Below are positions 25,606-35,500 of a stretch of DNA of 64,000 bases, piece after piece. The notes under the pieces were generated by a model that saw only the letters and a list, made by a program, of their open reading frames with translations, was not told the origin of the DNA and ran no database searches. Position 1 is the stretch's first letter; every line of letters starts with the position of its first letter. A program made the translations under genes and the position numbers. The stretch comes from an uncultured Duncaniella sp. (GTDB taxonomy: Bacteria > Bacteroidota > Bacteroidia > Bacteroidales > Muribaculaceae): contig CATWQI010000002.1 in NCBI GenBank assembly GCA_958352885.1, positions 319,443 to 383,442 of the forward strand. Direction: 5' to 3'.

Positions 25606-27684
25606 TTATTTGTACTTTTTTATCCCCTTTTCGAGGAATTTAGAGAAACGGGGTATGTTCTCATCGTAGGAGAACGGTCCTGACAGCAGCTCGCCTTCGT
25701 CGTTGAGAATTACATAGTACGGCTGGGCATTGGCATTGAACTTGTAACGCTGCAGGTAGCTCCAGCGGTCACCGTAAGTCCTGAGGGTCACCTCCTTCCC
25801 GTACTCATTAACAATCATAGGCTCGGGAAGTTCGGTTTTCTCGTCCACCATGAGTTTGATTACTACGAAATTATCCTCAATCATAGCCTTTACGTTTGAC
25901 TCGTCGAGGACTGCGCCTTCCATCTTTCGGCAGTTCACGCAGCCGAATCCGGAGAAGTCGATAAGCACAGGCTTGCCTGCTTCGCGTGCGGCTTTCATGC
26001 CTTCCTCATAATCGTGATATTCCTTGAATCCGTCGCCGTAGAGATTGAAATCCTGTGTGAACAGCGGTGGAACGAATGCGCTCACACCTTTGAGGGGTGC
26101 GCCCCACAAGCCCGGGATAAGATATATGGTGAACGACAGAGATGCGAGTGCGAGGAAGAATCTGCCCACCCCCACGCTGCTGTCGGCGGGACCATAATGG
26201 GAGAAGTTGAATTTGCCGAGGAGGTATAGACCGAGGAGCAGGAATATCACAATCCAGATGGCGAGGAATGCCTCTCTGTCAAGTATGTGCCAGCCGTAAG
26301 CGAGGTCGGCAACGGAGAGGAATTTCAGTGACAGAGCAAGTTCCACGAATCCGAGCACAACTTTCAGCGTGTTCATCCAGCCTCCGGAGCGGGGAGCGGC
26401 CTGGAGCATGGTGGGGAACATGGCGAACAACATAAAGGGGAGAGCGAGCGCAGTGGAGAATCCGAGCATCCCGATGGCGGGTCCCCAGAGGTTGCCCATC
26501 GATGCAGCCTCCACCAGCAGTGTGCCTATGATGGGACCTGTGCATGAGAAGGAGACGAGAGTGAGGGTGAATGCCATGAAGAATATCGAGAGCAGACCGG
26601 TGGTACGCTCGGCGGTGGCATCCATCTTGTTTGACCATGATGCTGGAAGCTTGATGTCAAATGCCCCGAAGAATGAGATGGCGAATACTACAAGCAGAAG
26701 GAAGAAGATGATGTTGCAGGTGGCGGATGTGGAGAGTGCGTTGAGCGAGCTTGCGCCGAAGAGTCCGGTGATGAGCAGACCGAGCGCCACATATATTACT
26801 ATTATGGATATGCCGTAGATGCTTGCGTCGGCTATGGACTGGCTGCGGTCCTTCCCTTTTTTGAGGAAGAAGCTGACGGTCATCGGTATCATGGGCCACA
26901 CGCAAGGTGTGAACAGAGCCACGAGACCGCCGAGGAAGCAGGTGAAGAAGATGTACCAGAGGGACGTGCCTGAGAAGTCGTCGGCATCGCTCCCTTCCTC
27001 GAATGTTACAGGAGCCCAAAGGTCGGAGCCGCTTTTGGCTGGAAGTGCAATAGAGTCGGTCGCTACGGCTGTGAGCGACGAGTCCGCCGCAGCAGTCTCT
27101 GGCACCACGTCGTAGGGCTCAGCGGTTTCTTCCTGGGTGTTATTCTTATCCTCCTTGACCTGAGGTTGCTCGTTTGCATTATTCTTTGACGGTGCGACAT
27201 CTTCGCGCGCGGGTGCCGATATCTTGGCTGTGCCGGTGAGGGTGAATGACGAGCGTGCGGGCGGTATGCAGTTTTCGTCATTGCATGCCGAGTATACCAG
27301 CTCCACTCCTATTTTAAATTCGGGTTTTGTCGCTGTGAATTTCTGAGTGATGGTTACGCCCTGTGACCACCAAGACAGCTCGGCGTCAAACATGTCGTCG
27401 TGCTGCTTGTGCGCCGGCTTTGACGGTGTGATTTTTCCGTCGAGCTGAATTCCGTCAAGAGTGGGGAATGTGACTTCCAGCGGCTGCGGACCGATGCCGG
27501 GGTCTACTTCGTGGGAGTACATGTGCCAGCCGTTGCCAATCGAGGCGGTGAGGAGTACTTCGCCGTGTGTGTCGTCAGTCATGTTCAATTTTGCCGACCA
27601 GCGGACGGGAGTCATAATCTGGGCGGTTGAAACACCGATACACAATATTATAAATGTCAGTAGAAGTGAAATTCGCTTTGTCAT
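25606..27684 (-). CDS. DsbD-like thiol:disulfide reductase
   Basis: 692 residues in the three-part DsbD layout. After the signal peptide, the N-terminal periplasmic domain has the Cys pair in SACNDENCIPPA. The central membrane domain has eight or so helices with Cys in FTPCVWPMIPM and FSCTGPIIGTLLVEA, and the C-terminal thioredoxin domain has the active site FSGFGCVNCRKMEG (CVNC). It carries electrons from cytosolic thioredoxin to periplasmic thiols. A low-complexity acidic linker (residues about 165-215) separates the first two domains. Confidence 0.92.
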   Translation of the reverse strand: MTKRISLLLTFIILCIGVSTAQIMTPVRWSAKLNMTDDTHGEVLLTASIGNGWHMYSHEVDPGIGPQPLEVTFPTLDGIQLDGKITPSKPAHKQHDDMFDAELSWWSQGVTITQKFTATKPEFKIGVELVYSACNDENCIPPARSSFTLTGTAKISAPAREDVAPSKNNANEQPQVKEDKNNTQEETAEPYDVVPETAAADSSLTAVATDSIALPAKSGSDLWAPVTFEEGSDADDFSGTSLWYIFFTCFLGGLVALFTPCVWPMIPMTVSFFLKKGKDRSQSIADASIYGISIIVIYVALGLLITGLFGASSLNALSTSATCNIIFFLLLVVFAISFFGAFDIKLPASWSNKMDATAERTTGLLSIFFMAFTLTLVSFSCTGPIIGTLLVEAASMGNLWGPAIGMLGFSTALALPFMLFAMFPTMLQAAPRSGGWMNTLKVVLGFVELALSLKFLSVADLAYGWHILDREAFLAIWIVIFLLLGLYLLGKFNFSHYGPADSSVGVGRFFLALASLSFTIYLIPGLWGAPLKGVSAFVPPLFTQDFNLYGDGFKEYHDYEEGMKAAREAGKPVLIDFSGFGCVNCRKMEGAVLDESNVKAMIEDNFVVIKLMVDEKTELPEPMIVNEYGKEVTLRTYGDRWSYLQRYKFNANAQPYYVILNDEGELLSGPFSYDENIPRFSKFLEKGIKKYK

Positions 27685-27730
27685 GATATTTATTAATTCC
27701 GGATATGATTAGTTCTTGAATTTGCGGCTG

Positions 27731-27761
27731 CAAAATTACGATAAATAGCTCATAGTCACAA
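27731..27761 (-). promoter_or_regulatory. Bacteroidota-type promoter of the DsbD-like operon
   Basis: On the minus strand: TTG (27761-27759), 20 nt, TAATTTTG (27738-27731), about 45 bp before the start codon. Confidence 0.65.
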
Positions 27762-27872
27762 CCGCTTGTAATGACTCTGTAACCTGTGGGTGGTGTTACG
27801 AAGAGTGAAAAACCGCTAATATGAATAAATTTAGTACTATTTTAGCAATTATTTGTCAATAGTTCGTTTCCG

Positions 27873-27904
27873 GTTGTATATATTGGTGAAAATCATTATC
27901 TTTG
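27873..27904 (+). promoter_or_regulatory. Bacteroidota-type promoter of the alpha-galactosidase gene
   Basis: GTTG at 27873-27876, 20 nt, TATCTTTG at 27897-27904, about 70 bp before the ATG. Confidence 0.7.
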
Positions 27905-27977
27905 TAACTGTCAAATTCTACCTGCTAAAACACAGCGATAATTTATTTCCATCATAACGCAGAAATTGCAAAATATC

Positions 27978-30188
27978 ATGAATCCCCGCAAGTTTATTCT
28001 TCCGTTGGCTGCATTGCTATTGTTCGATGTGACTCCGGTAACAGCTGAAATAGTAAATATCTCCACACCCCGCACAGCTCTTATCCTTGATGCGGAGAAG
28101 GGTGGGGCGCTTAAGATATTGCACTACGGGGAGCGTGTGTCGGATACTGACATCGCCAATCTGAAGGATGCAGGCGCCATTAACCGCAACGCATATCCGG
28201 TCTACGGTATCTACCCTCAGAGCGAGGCTGCCCTCAGTGTGACCCACGCCGATGGAAACATGACTACAGATGTGGAGGTCATCGATGTGAAGACTGCGAC
28301 AGTCGACGGGGCTGAAGTAACCACCGTTGCGATGCGTGACAAGGTGTACCCGTTCGATTTGAATGTCAATTACCGGACCTATCCGGGCGAGGATGTAATC
28401 GAGACCTGGGTGGATGTCAAGAATAACGAGAAGGGGACTGTGAAGCTCAACCGTTTCATGTCCGGTTATCTTCCCGTGCGTTACGGAAATGTGTGGATGT
28501 CACAGCTGTATGGCTCGTGGGCTAACGAGGGTAAGGTCTCGGAAGGTCCGCTCACCCACGGCGTGAAGATGATAAAGAACAAGGACGGTGTGCGCAACAG
28601 CCATACCTCGCATGCCGAGGTGATGCTTTCGCTTGACGGCAAAGCGCAGGAAAACACAGGTCGTGTCATCGGTGCGGCTCTCTGCTATCCCGGAAACTAT
28701 AAGCTTTTCGTCGATACTGACGACAGTGACTATCATCACTTCTTCGCCGGTATCAATGAGGAGAACTCTGCGTATAATCTTAAGAAAGGTGAGACTTTCA
28801 CCACTCCGGAACTTGCACTGACTTACAGCCCGGAAGGTCTTTCGGGTGTGAGTCGCAACTTCCACCGGTGGGGACGCAACTATCGTCTCCATGCAGGCGA
28901 TAAGGAGCGCAAGATACTTCTCAACTCCTGGGAAGGTGTGTATTTCAGCATCAACGAGGAGGTCATGGCAGGCATGATGGAGGATATCGCATCAATGGGC
29001 GGCGAGCTCTTTGTGATGGATGACGGCTGGTTCGGCGACAAGTATCCCCGCGATGTCGACAATTCTTCGCTCGGTGACTGGGTTGTGGATACTCGCAAGC
29101 TCCCCAACGGCATAAACGGTCTTCTTGAGACAGCCCGTAAGAACGGTGTGAAGTTCGGTATATGGATTGAGCCGGAAATGACCAATACCGTGAGCGAGCT
29201 TTATGAAAAGCATCCCGAATATGTGATTAAGGCTGCCAACAGGGATGTGACCAAAGGCCGTGGCGGAACGCAGCTTGTACTTGATATGGCAAATCCCAAG
29301 GTGCAGGAAATTGTGTTCCAGGTAGTGGACACACTTATGACGAAATATCCCGAAATCGACTATATAAAGTGGGATGCCAACGCTCCCATCATGGATCATG
29401 GTTCGCAGTATCTTACTGCCGATAATCAGAGCCATCTTTATATTGACTATCACAACGGGCTTATAAAGACTCTTAACCGTATACGAGCCGCACACCCTGA
29501 TGTCACTATACAGGCTTGTGCGAGCGGTGGCGGTCGTGCCAACTGGGGTATCCTCCCCTGGTTTGACGAGTTCTGGGTGAGCGACAATAATGATGCTCTC
29601 CAGAGAGTGTACATGCAGTGGGGTACCAGTTATTTCTTCCCTGCCATCGCAATGGCGTCGCACATCTCAGCATCTCCCAACCATCAGACATTCCGCCGTA
29701 TCCCTACCAAGTTCCGTGCGGATGTGGCGATGAGCGGACGTCTCGGACTGGAAATGCAGCCCCGGGACATGAACGACGAGGATAAGGCGATATGCCGTCA
29801 GGCTATCACTGATTATAAGAAAATCCGCCCGATAGTGCAGTTCGGCGACATATACCGTCTCGTATCTCCTTACGACGGCAAGGGTATAGCATCGCTGATG
29901 TATGTCACTCCCGAGAAGGATGATGCGGTGTTCTACTGGTGGAAGATTGAAACATTCATGAACCAGCAGCTTCCACGTGTGGTCATGGCGGGTCTCGACC
30001 CCGATAAGGTCTACAAGGTGACGGAGCTTAACCGTATCGACAATGAGCCTCTCCCTTACGAGGGGAAGACTTTCACCGGCAAATTCCTTATGACAAACGG
30101 TCTGGAGATGCCGTTGACCTACAAGGTGGACTATCACAAGAATACAGACTTCGCGTCACGCGTGTTGCGCCTGACCGAGCAAAAATAA
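27978..30188 (+). CDS. GH36 alpha-galactosidase, secreted
   Basis: About 736 residues from the ATG at 27978. A TTG 12 nt upstream is in frame but unneeded. The signal peptide (FILPLAALLLFDVTPVTA) precedes the GH36 N-terminal beta-sandwich. The catalytic barrel contains FVMDDGWFGD, the nucleophile Asp in YIKWDANAP, the substrate loop CASGGGRANWGILPW, and the acid/base Asp in FWVSDNNDALQR. It hydrolyses terminal alpha-1,6-galactose of raffinose-family sugars or galactomannan. It has its own promoter and a terminator near 30341. Confidence 0.95.
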   Translation: MNPRKFILPLAALLLFDVTPVTAEIVNISTPRTALILDAEKGGALKILHYGERVSDTDIANLKDAGAINRNAYPVYGIYPQSEAALSVTHADGNMTTDVEVIDVKTATVDGAEVTTVAMRDKVYPFDLNVNYRTYPGEDVIETWVDVKNNEKGTVKLNRFMSGYLPVRYGNVWMSQLYGSWANEGKVSEGPLTHGVKMIKNKDGVRNSHTSHAEVMLSLDGKAQENTGRVIGAALCYPGNYKLFVDTDDSDYHHFFAGINEENSAYNLKKGETFTTPELALTYSPEGLSGVSRNFHRWGRNYRLHAGDKERKILLNSWEGVYFSINEEVMAGMMEDIASMGGELFVMDDGWFGDKYPRDVDNSSLGDWVVDTRKLPNGINGLLETARKNGVKFGIWIEPEMTNTVSELYEKHPEYVIKAANRDVTKGRGGTQLVLDMANPKVQEIVFQVVDTLMTKYPEIDYIKWDANAPIMDHGSQYLTADNQSHLYIDYHNGLIKTLNRIRAAHPDVTIQACASGGGRANWGILPWFDEFWVSDNNDALQRVYMQWGTSYFFPAIAMASHISASPNHQTFRRIPTKFRADVAMSGRLGLEMQPRDMNDEDKAICRQAITDYKKIRPIVQFGDIYRLVSPYDGKGIASLMYVTPEKDDAVFYWWKIETFMNQQLPRVVMAGLDPDKVYKVTELNRIDNEPLPYEGKTFTGKFLMTNGLEMPLTYKVDYHKNTDFASRVLRLTEQK

Positions 30189-30340
30189 AAACGCAGTAGT
30201 AGTTAAATTATTTTTTAGAAAAATGCAAGGTATAAATAAGTAACGTAAAGTAAAGTAAGAAAGAATAGTAAATAAGGTATTTAATTGATTTTTTATAATC
30301 AAGGGAAAAGTTTCTTAAGAACGTACAATTTATAAGGGAT

Positions 30341-30380
30341 AATCCGGCTCGTAGGTGACTATATGCCGGATTTTTGTTTT
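30341..30380 (+). terminator. Rho-independent terminator after GH36
   Basis: AATCCGGC pairs with GCCGGATT across a 17-nt loop and is followed by TTTTTGTTTT on the plus strand. It lies over the last codons of the convergent MATE gene. Confidence 0.7.
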
Positions 30381-31738
30381 CCCGCCATTTCGCTCACAGT
30401 GCGCCGGAATGCTCTGTGGAGCAGAATAGCGGCAACGAGCAGCGCGCCTGAGAAACTGTAGTACACACCTACGCTTTCAAGTCCACACCATTTTGCGAGC
30501 AGGAGCAGGAAGGGTATGCCCACCACTATGTAGCTCACAAGTGAAATCCAGAGAAGGGGCTTGACATTTGATGTGCCGCGCAGGGCGTTGGCATAGGTGA
30601 GCTGTATGGCATCGCCGTACTGGTATAGAATCAGCGGCAATACGAGTGCCATCGCCGCAGAGGCGACAGCGGTATCGCTTGTGAAGGCATGTATGAGCCA
30701 TTCGGTTTTGAAATAGAATACAAGTGAGGCTGCGGTGCAGAGCAGCAGGTTGAGATGTATCCCGGCGGTGGTGATACGCCTCACACCTACTGTGTCACGA
30801 AGTCCGGTATAATTCGCCACACGGATTGATGTCGCCACTCCGAAGCTCATATAGGTCATGAATCCGAGTTGGGCTATGGTATTGACTACCTGATAGGACG
30901 CAAGCTGTATCTTGCCGAACCAGCCGGACACGATGGCGCCGAACGACCAAAGGAAACATTCCACGCCGCTCTGTATCATCACAGGATAGGATGTCACCCA
31001 TACTCTGCGCCGTATCTCTCCGTTGCCGTCGGTTGAGCGCAATCCTTTGCGGTAGGGTTTGTAGCGGCGTCCCAGGGTCAGCATGAGCAATATACCTGTC
31101 ATGGCGATATAACGGGCTGTCATGGTGCTCAGACCTGCGCCGGCGAGTCCGAGTTCCGGAAACCCGAAGTTACCGAAAATCAGCATATAGTTGCCGAATA
31201 TATTGAGCACGTTGGCTCCCAGTATCATCCACATGGGGGTTGCGGTGTCGGTGGTGCCGTTGGCGGTCTGCTGGCAGCAGTTGAACACGGACATCGGTAA
31301 CAGAGTGGCAAGTATTATGAGGTAATATTGCCGGATTAGAGGGAGCAGTTCCTCCGGTTGTCCGAAATGGTCGAGGAAAAAGTACAGCACTCCCATTATA
31401 AAGGTGAACGAGAGGGACAGGAGTATGTTGATTTGGAGTCCGGCGCGCAGGGTGCGTCCGGTCTCGAAATGTTCTCCACGGCTGTACAGCGCACCGATAA
31501 GTGGCGTTATGCCAGAGGCGAAGCCAATCTGCATCACGGTGGCTATCATGAATAAGCTGTTGACAAAAGCTGCTGCTGCCAGCTCCTCTGTGCCGTAGGC
31601 TCCCACCATCATTGTGTCTGCGAAATTGACCACTATGATGCCTACCTGTGTCACCAGGACCGGCAATCCGAGTTTAAACAGATTCTTGTATTCTTCCTTA
31701 TATGCCTTCCAGAATCCGGCTTTCTGTGCTAATTCCAT
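30359..31738 (-). CDS. MATE-family efflux transporter
   Basis: 459 residues, about 12 helices in two homologous halves. MATE hallmarks include GLPVLVTQVGIIVVNFADTM in helix 1, NGTTDTATPMW after helix 4, and SFGVATSIRVANYTG at the start of the second half. It exports cationic organic compounds or drugs with Na+ or H+ coupling; the substrate is unknown. A minus-strand TACCTTTG at 31769-31762 probably serves as -7 box. The gene is monocistronic, divergent from the radical-SAM gene. Confidence 0.93.
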   Translation of the reverse strand: MELAQKAGFWKAYKEEYKNLFKLGLPVLVTQVGIIVVNFADTMMVGAYGTEELAAAAFVNSLFMIATVMQIGFASGITPLIGALYSRGEHFETGRTLRAGLQINILLSLSFTFIMGVLYFFLDHFGQPEELLPLIRQYYLIILATLLPMSVFNCCQQTANGTTDTATPMWMILGANVLNIFGNYMLIFGNFGFPELGLAGAGLSTMTARYIAMTGILLMLTLGRRYKPYRKGLRSTDGNGEIRRRVWVTSYPVMIQSGVECFLWSFGAIVSGWFGKIQLASYQVVNTIAQLGFMTYMSFGVATSIRVANYTGLRDTVGVRRITTAGIHLNLLLCTAASLVFYFKTEWLIHAFTSDTAVASAAMALVLPLILYQYGDAIQLTYANALRGTSNVKPLLWISLVSYIVVGIPFLLLLAKWCGLESVGVYYSFSGALLVAAILLHRAFRRTVSEMAGKQKSGI

Positions 31739-31872
31739 AGGTATTTATGTGTTTCAGACTGCAAAGGTACGAATTTTAACTCATCTGTGCTTGGATTATG
31801 CCCATGGGAAGTATTAAATTTGTACCGGATAAGAGGGGTGAATGGCAGAAATGGGAGGGTAAATGACTCTAA

Positions 31873-33144
31873 ATGACAAATGCGATGACTGAAGCTACAC
31901 TTGGAAAATTGAAAATACTGGCTGCCGCCGCGAAGTATGATGTGTCATGCTCGTCGAGCGGTACTGTTCGTCGCAACGATGGCAAGGGTGTCGGAAACAC
32001 CGTGGGCGGGGTGGGTATATGCCATAGCTTTGCCGCTGACGGGCGGTGCATATCGCTGCTTAAAGTCATGCTTACGAATTATTGTATGTATGATTGCGCG
32101 TATTGCATCAACCGTAGGAGCAACGATGTCCCGAGGGCAACGCTTTCGGTATCGGAGGTGGTGGATATAACGATGGAGTTCTACCGCCGCAATTATATAG
32201 AAGGACTTTTCCTCAGTTCGGGAGTGGTGCGTAATCCGGATTACACCATGGAGCGTATTGCCCGTATAGCCAAGGAGCTGCGCCAAGTGCATCGTTTCAA
32301 CGGTTATATTCACCTTAAGAGCATTCCGGGCGCTTCACGCGAGCTTGTCAACGAGGCAGGGAGATATGCTGACCGCATGAGTGTCAATATCGAAATTCCG
32401 AATGAGGCTTCATTGAAATATCTTGCGCCGGAAAAGGACCACAAGAGCGTGTATGAGCCTATGGGCTACATAAGGCAGGGTGTGCTTGAGTGTGCCGAGG
32501 ATAAGAAACGGATGGTGAAGGTGCCCGACTTTGTGCCTGCCGGTCAGAGTACGCAGATGATAGTTGGCGCGTCGGCTGACACTGACCGTGACATATTGCT
32601 GACATCATCCGCACTGTACAGTATGCCGACCATGCGGCGTGTCTACTATTCGGGGTATGTGGCTGTCAATAGTTATGATAACCGGTTGCCGGTGTTGAAG
32701 CAGCCTCCGTTGGTGAGGGAGAACCGCCTGTACCAGGCGGACTGGCTTATGCGGTTCTATCATTTCAAGGCTGAGGAGATAGCCGACAGTGACAATCCGA
32801 ATCTCGATTTGGAAGTCGACCCGAAGCTCGGATGGGCTCTAAGGCATCCGGAGGCTTTCCCCGTGGATATAAACAAGGCTCCTTACGAGATGATACTGCG
32901 TGTGCCCGGCATCGGGGTCAAGTCGGCGATGCTGATTGTCAATGCGCGTAAGTTCCGCCACCTCACCACTGAGCATCTGAAGAAAATCGGGGTGACGTTG
33001 AAGCGGGCAAAGTACTTCATAACGTGCGGGGAGTTGTCGGTGCGTTCCATCGCCGATTCGTCGCCGGAGTATGTGAGGAGTGTTCTTGTGGCAGGCAAGG
33101 GGAGGAAGGACAATCCTTTGCAACTGTCGTTTGATTTCTCATAG
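31873..33144 (+). CDS. Putative DNA modification/repair radical SAM protein
   Basis: 423 residues. The radical-SAM cluster motif is in NYCMYDCAYCINR (C-x3-C-x2-C). A C-terminal helix-hairpin-helix segment (ILRVPGIGVKSAMLIVNARK) suggests DNA binding. The architecture matches the family annotated as putative DNA modification/repair radical SAM protein, distantly related to spore photoproduct lyase. It is followed by a DUF4130/TIGR03915-type protein, a constant neighbour in many genomes. The lesion or substrate is not known, and the repair role is inference from the family. Confidence 0.9.
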   Translation: MTNAMTEATLGKLKILAAAAKYDVSCSSSGTVRRNDGKGVGNTVGGVGICHSFAADGRCISLLKVMLTNYCMYDCAYCINRRSNDVPRATLSVSEVVDITMEFYRRNYIEGLFLSSGVVRNPDYTMERIARIAKELRQVHRFNGYIHLKSIPGASRELVNEAGRYADRMSVNIEIPNEASLKYLAPEKDHKSVYEPMGYIRQGVLECAEDKKRMVKVPDFVPAGQSTQMIVGASADTDRDILLTSSALYSMPTMRRVYYSGYVAVNSYDNRLPVLKQPPLVRENRLYQADWLMRFYHFKAEEIADSDNPNLDLEVDPKLGWALRHPEAFPVDINKAPYEMILRVPGIGVKSAMLIVNARKFRHLTTEHLKKIGVTLKRAKYFITCGELSVRSIADSSPEYVRSVLVAGKGRKDNPLQLSFDFS

Positions 33145-33166
33145 GGATGATTGGGAGGATGCGTAT

Positions 33167-33937
33167 ATGGTTATATATAGGTTTGACGGTTCATTTGACG
33201 GGCTGCTGACGGCTGTGTTTGACTCCTATCTGCGCAAGGAGGAGCCCGATTTGCTGTGTACCGAGGATGCGCCTCTGCCATTGTTTTATGATGTGCTTCA
33301 CGATGTCGTGACTGATTCGGACAAGGCCGGGAGGGTATGGAAAAAGTTGCGTGCAAAGCTGTCAAGGAGCGCAGCTTCAGCTTTCGCTACGGCATTCCTT
33401 ACTGATAATGAGGATTACCCTACATTGGCATTGCGCTTTGCCAGGAGGGCTGTGGTGGCGGTGACGGCTATTGAGCGGGATTTCTCCGACCCCGCCGTAC
33501 TTGCGGTGCTTAAGGAGAGCCGTCGTGTCAATTGGGAGGCTCACAGGCTGCCGCAGTTTGTGAGATTTCAGAAGGCCGTGGACGGGACATATTTTGCCAT
33601 GATAGAGCCGATATTCGATGTGCTGCCTATGGTGATTTCCCATTTCCGGGACAGATTCGGCGACCAGAAGTTTATCATATATGACCGAGCCCGTGACTAC
33701 GGCTTCCATTTTGACGGAGAGGGTCTTAACAGAATCACGCTGACATCCGACGGCGCCCATATGGTAACCGGTAAGCTGGCTCCTGAGCTGATGGATGCCG
33801 ACGAGATGTTGTATCAGCAGTTGTGGCGGGCGTATGTCAAGTATACTGCCATAGCGGAAAGGATGAATCCGAGGAAGCAGCGTCAGGACATGCCAGTGAG
33901 GTTCTGGAAATATCTTACAGAGATGAACGGAATATGA
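33167..33937 (+). CDS. TIGR03915/DUF4130-type putative DNA repair protein
   Basis: 256 residues from the ATG at 33167, which lies after a GGGAGG-like site. Longer in-frame starts overlap the radical-SAM gene and lack conservation. It begins MVIYRFDGSFDGLLTAVFDS, typical of TIGR03915, and ends with the DUF4130 part (LPQFVRFQKAVDGTYFAMIE, DYGFHFDGEGLNRI). Members pair with the radical-SAM protein upstream and are presumed to act in the same DNA repair or modification reaction. The gap to the upstream gene is 22 bp, so they form an operon. Confidence 0.9.
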   Translation: MVIYRFDGSFDGLLTAVFDSYLRKEEPDLLCTEDAPLPLFYDVLHDVVTDSDKAGRVWKKLRAKLSRSAASAFATAFLTDNEDYPTLALRFARRAVVAVTAIERDFSDPAVLAVLKESRRVNWEAHRLPQFVRFQKAVDGTYFAMIEPIFDVLPMVISHFRDRFGDQKFIIYDRARDYGFHFDGEGLNRITLTSDGAHMVTGKLAPELMDADEMLYQQLWRAYVKYTAIAERMNPRKQRQDMPVRFWKYLTEMNGI

Positions 33938-33984
33938 AAAAATAAGCCCCTTTCCACCCGATGGTGGAAAGGGGCTTATTTTTC
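33936..33984. terminator. Bidirectional terminator
   Basis: ATAAGCCCCTTTCCACC and GGTGGAAAGGGGCTTAT form a perfect 17-bp stem with loop CGAT, flanked by A and T runs. It serves both the repair pair and the convergent tig gene. Confidence 0.95.
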
Positions 33985-33998
33985 ATATGATGTAATAA

Positions 33999-35339
33999 TT
34001 AGGCTTCCTGAGCGATTTTCTTGAATTCGTCAAGTGACACAGTCTTCTTGTCGAGTGTCACAGCCTTTTCGATAGTGTCATAGAGCTTGGAAGTAAGCAT
34101 GTTCTGGGTCATCTGCTGGCGAACTTCGTTCTTCTGCAGCTGCTCCTTGGCATAGCGGGTGATGATTTCTTCGTCAAGACCGGTCATGCCGTACTGAGCG
34201 AACTGACGGGCGGTAAGAGCTTTTGCCATCTCGAGAACTTCGTCGGCGTTGACTTCGATATTGAGAGCCTTGAGCAGGTTGTTCTCGATGATTTCGTGCT
34301 TGATGGCTTTCTCCTGTGCGTTGTAAGCCTCGTCGGGGTTCTCGGCGTCAGCGAAGAAGAGCTTCTTGATTGTCTCTGCGGGGAGCTGCATGTCGGCATA
34401 CTTCTCGTCCATTGCCTTGTCGAACTGGTTGCGGAACAGAATGTGGCTGTTCTGGCTGAGTTCGTTGGCGATGAGTTCCTTCACTGCGTTGCGGTACTCT
34501 TCTTCGTTGTGTACCTTGTCCTCGCCGAATACCATCTTGAAGTATTCCTCGTTGAGTTCGGCAGGTATGTTTACGATGATTTCAGAGATGTTCATCTCGA
34601 AGTTGTCCTTCACGTCAGCTGCGATTGCCTTGTCGATGTGGAGCATTGAAGCGAGTTCGCCTGCGTCGCCGCCGGCTGCCTTCCAGGGGTTGAACACTAC
34701 CTTGTCGCCGGGCTTCTTGCCGTTGAACTTGGCAGCTTCTTCCTTGTCCTTGAAGTAGAGGGGGAACACGATGCCGTCAGTAACCTGGATAGCACCTTCG
34801 TTCTGGTTTACGGTGCCGTCCTCGTTGAGCTGCATGAGCGAGCCTTTGACAACGCCGTCCTCGGTCATCTCTTCGCCGGGCTTCTGGGTGCCGAAACGCT
34901 TGCGCATGTTCTTGTCCTGCTCGTCAATCATCTCGTCGGTTACTTCGATTTCGTAGTAGGGGTAGGTAGATTCGCTGTCAACCTTGATGTCGAGCTGGGG
35001 TACGAGTGCGAGGTCATATTTGAATTCCTGTTCGCCTTCCTCAACGGCTTCCTTCACTTCCACGGGAACCGGGTGACCCATCACGGGGAGTTTGTTTTCA
35101 GTGATGTAATCAACGACTGCACGGTAAACCACATCGTTGATTACGTCGCTTGTCATCTGCTTGCCGAAACGGCGCTTGAGTTCGCCGAAAGGCACATGAC
35201 CCTTGCGGAAACCGGGAATGACGTGGGTGCGACCAATCTCCTTGAGTTTCTTGGTCACATCGTCTTTATAGTCATTTTCGTCAATCGCTACCGTCAGACG
35301 TACGTCTACGGGAGAAATCTCATCCTTTGTAATCTTCAT
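33999..35339 (-). CDS. tig: Trigger factor (ribosome-associated chaperone and PPIase)
   Basis: 446 residues. The N-terminal ribosome-binding domain has the PGFRKGHVPFGELKRRFG signature (FRKG/P loop). The central FKBP-like domain (about 150-240) is divergent, and the C-terminal chaperone arms include LLKALNIEVNADEVLEMAKA. It binds nascent chains near ribosomal protein L23. The length is typical for Bacteroidota. In many genomes tig is followed by clpP and clpX, but that is not so here, because the convergent repair genes follow. Confidence 0.94.
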   Translation of the reverse strand: MKITKDEISPVDVRLTVAIDENDYKDDVTKKLKEIGRTHVIPGFRKGHVPFGELKRRFGKQMTSDVINDVVYRAVVDYITENKLPVMGHPVPVEVKEAVEEGEQEFKYDLALVPQLDIKVDSESTYPYYEIEVTDEMIDEQDKNMRKRFGTQKPGEEMTEDGVVKGSLMQLNEDGTVNQNEGAIQVTDGIVFPLYFKDKEEAAKFNGKKPGDKVVFNPWKAAGGDAGELASMLHIDKAIAADVKDNFEMNISEIIVNIPAELNEEYFKMVFGEDKVHNEEEYRNAVKELIANELSQNSHILFRNQFDKAMDEKYADMQLPAETIKKLFFADAENPDEAYNAQEKAIKHEIIENNLLKALNIEVNADEVLEMAKALTARQFAQYGMTGLDEEIITRYAKEQLQKNEVRQQMTQNMLTSKLYDTIEKAVTLDKKTVSLDEFKKIAQEA

Positions 35340-35433
35340 TTTTAGTCTGGATATTTATCTGATTTGTTAATATTTACGTGTTGGTGACCGGATTGCGCAT
35401 GTCAAAGACAGACGCAATTCTCCAATCAACGTG

Positions 35434-35464
35434 CAAAATTAACAAAAAAATCGCAAAGAGCAAA
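35434..35464 (-). promoter_or_regulatory. Bacteroidota-type promoter of tig
   Basis: On the minus strand: TTTG (35464-35461), 19 nt, TAATTTTG (35441-35434), about 95 bp before the ATG. Confidence 0.75.
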
Positions 35465-35500
35465 ATAGCAGAGCAAGTAATGCGAATGGATTCATTCTTC

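Noticed and set aside
25036..25683. Plus-strand frame of about 215 codons
   Set aside because: It lies opposite the DUF6155 gene and the end of the DsbD-like gene, both of which are recognisable; composition is that of an antisense frame.
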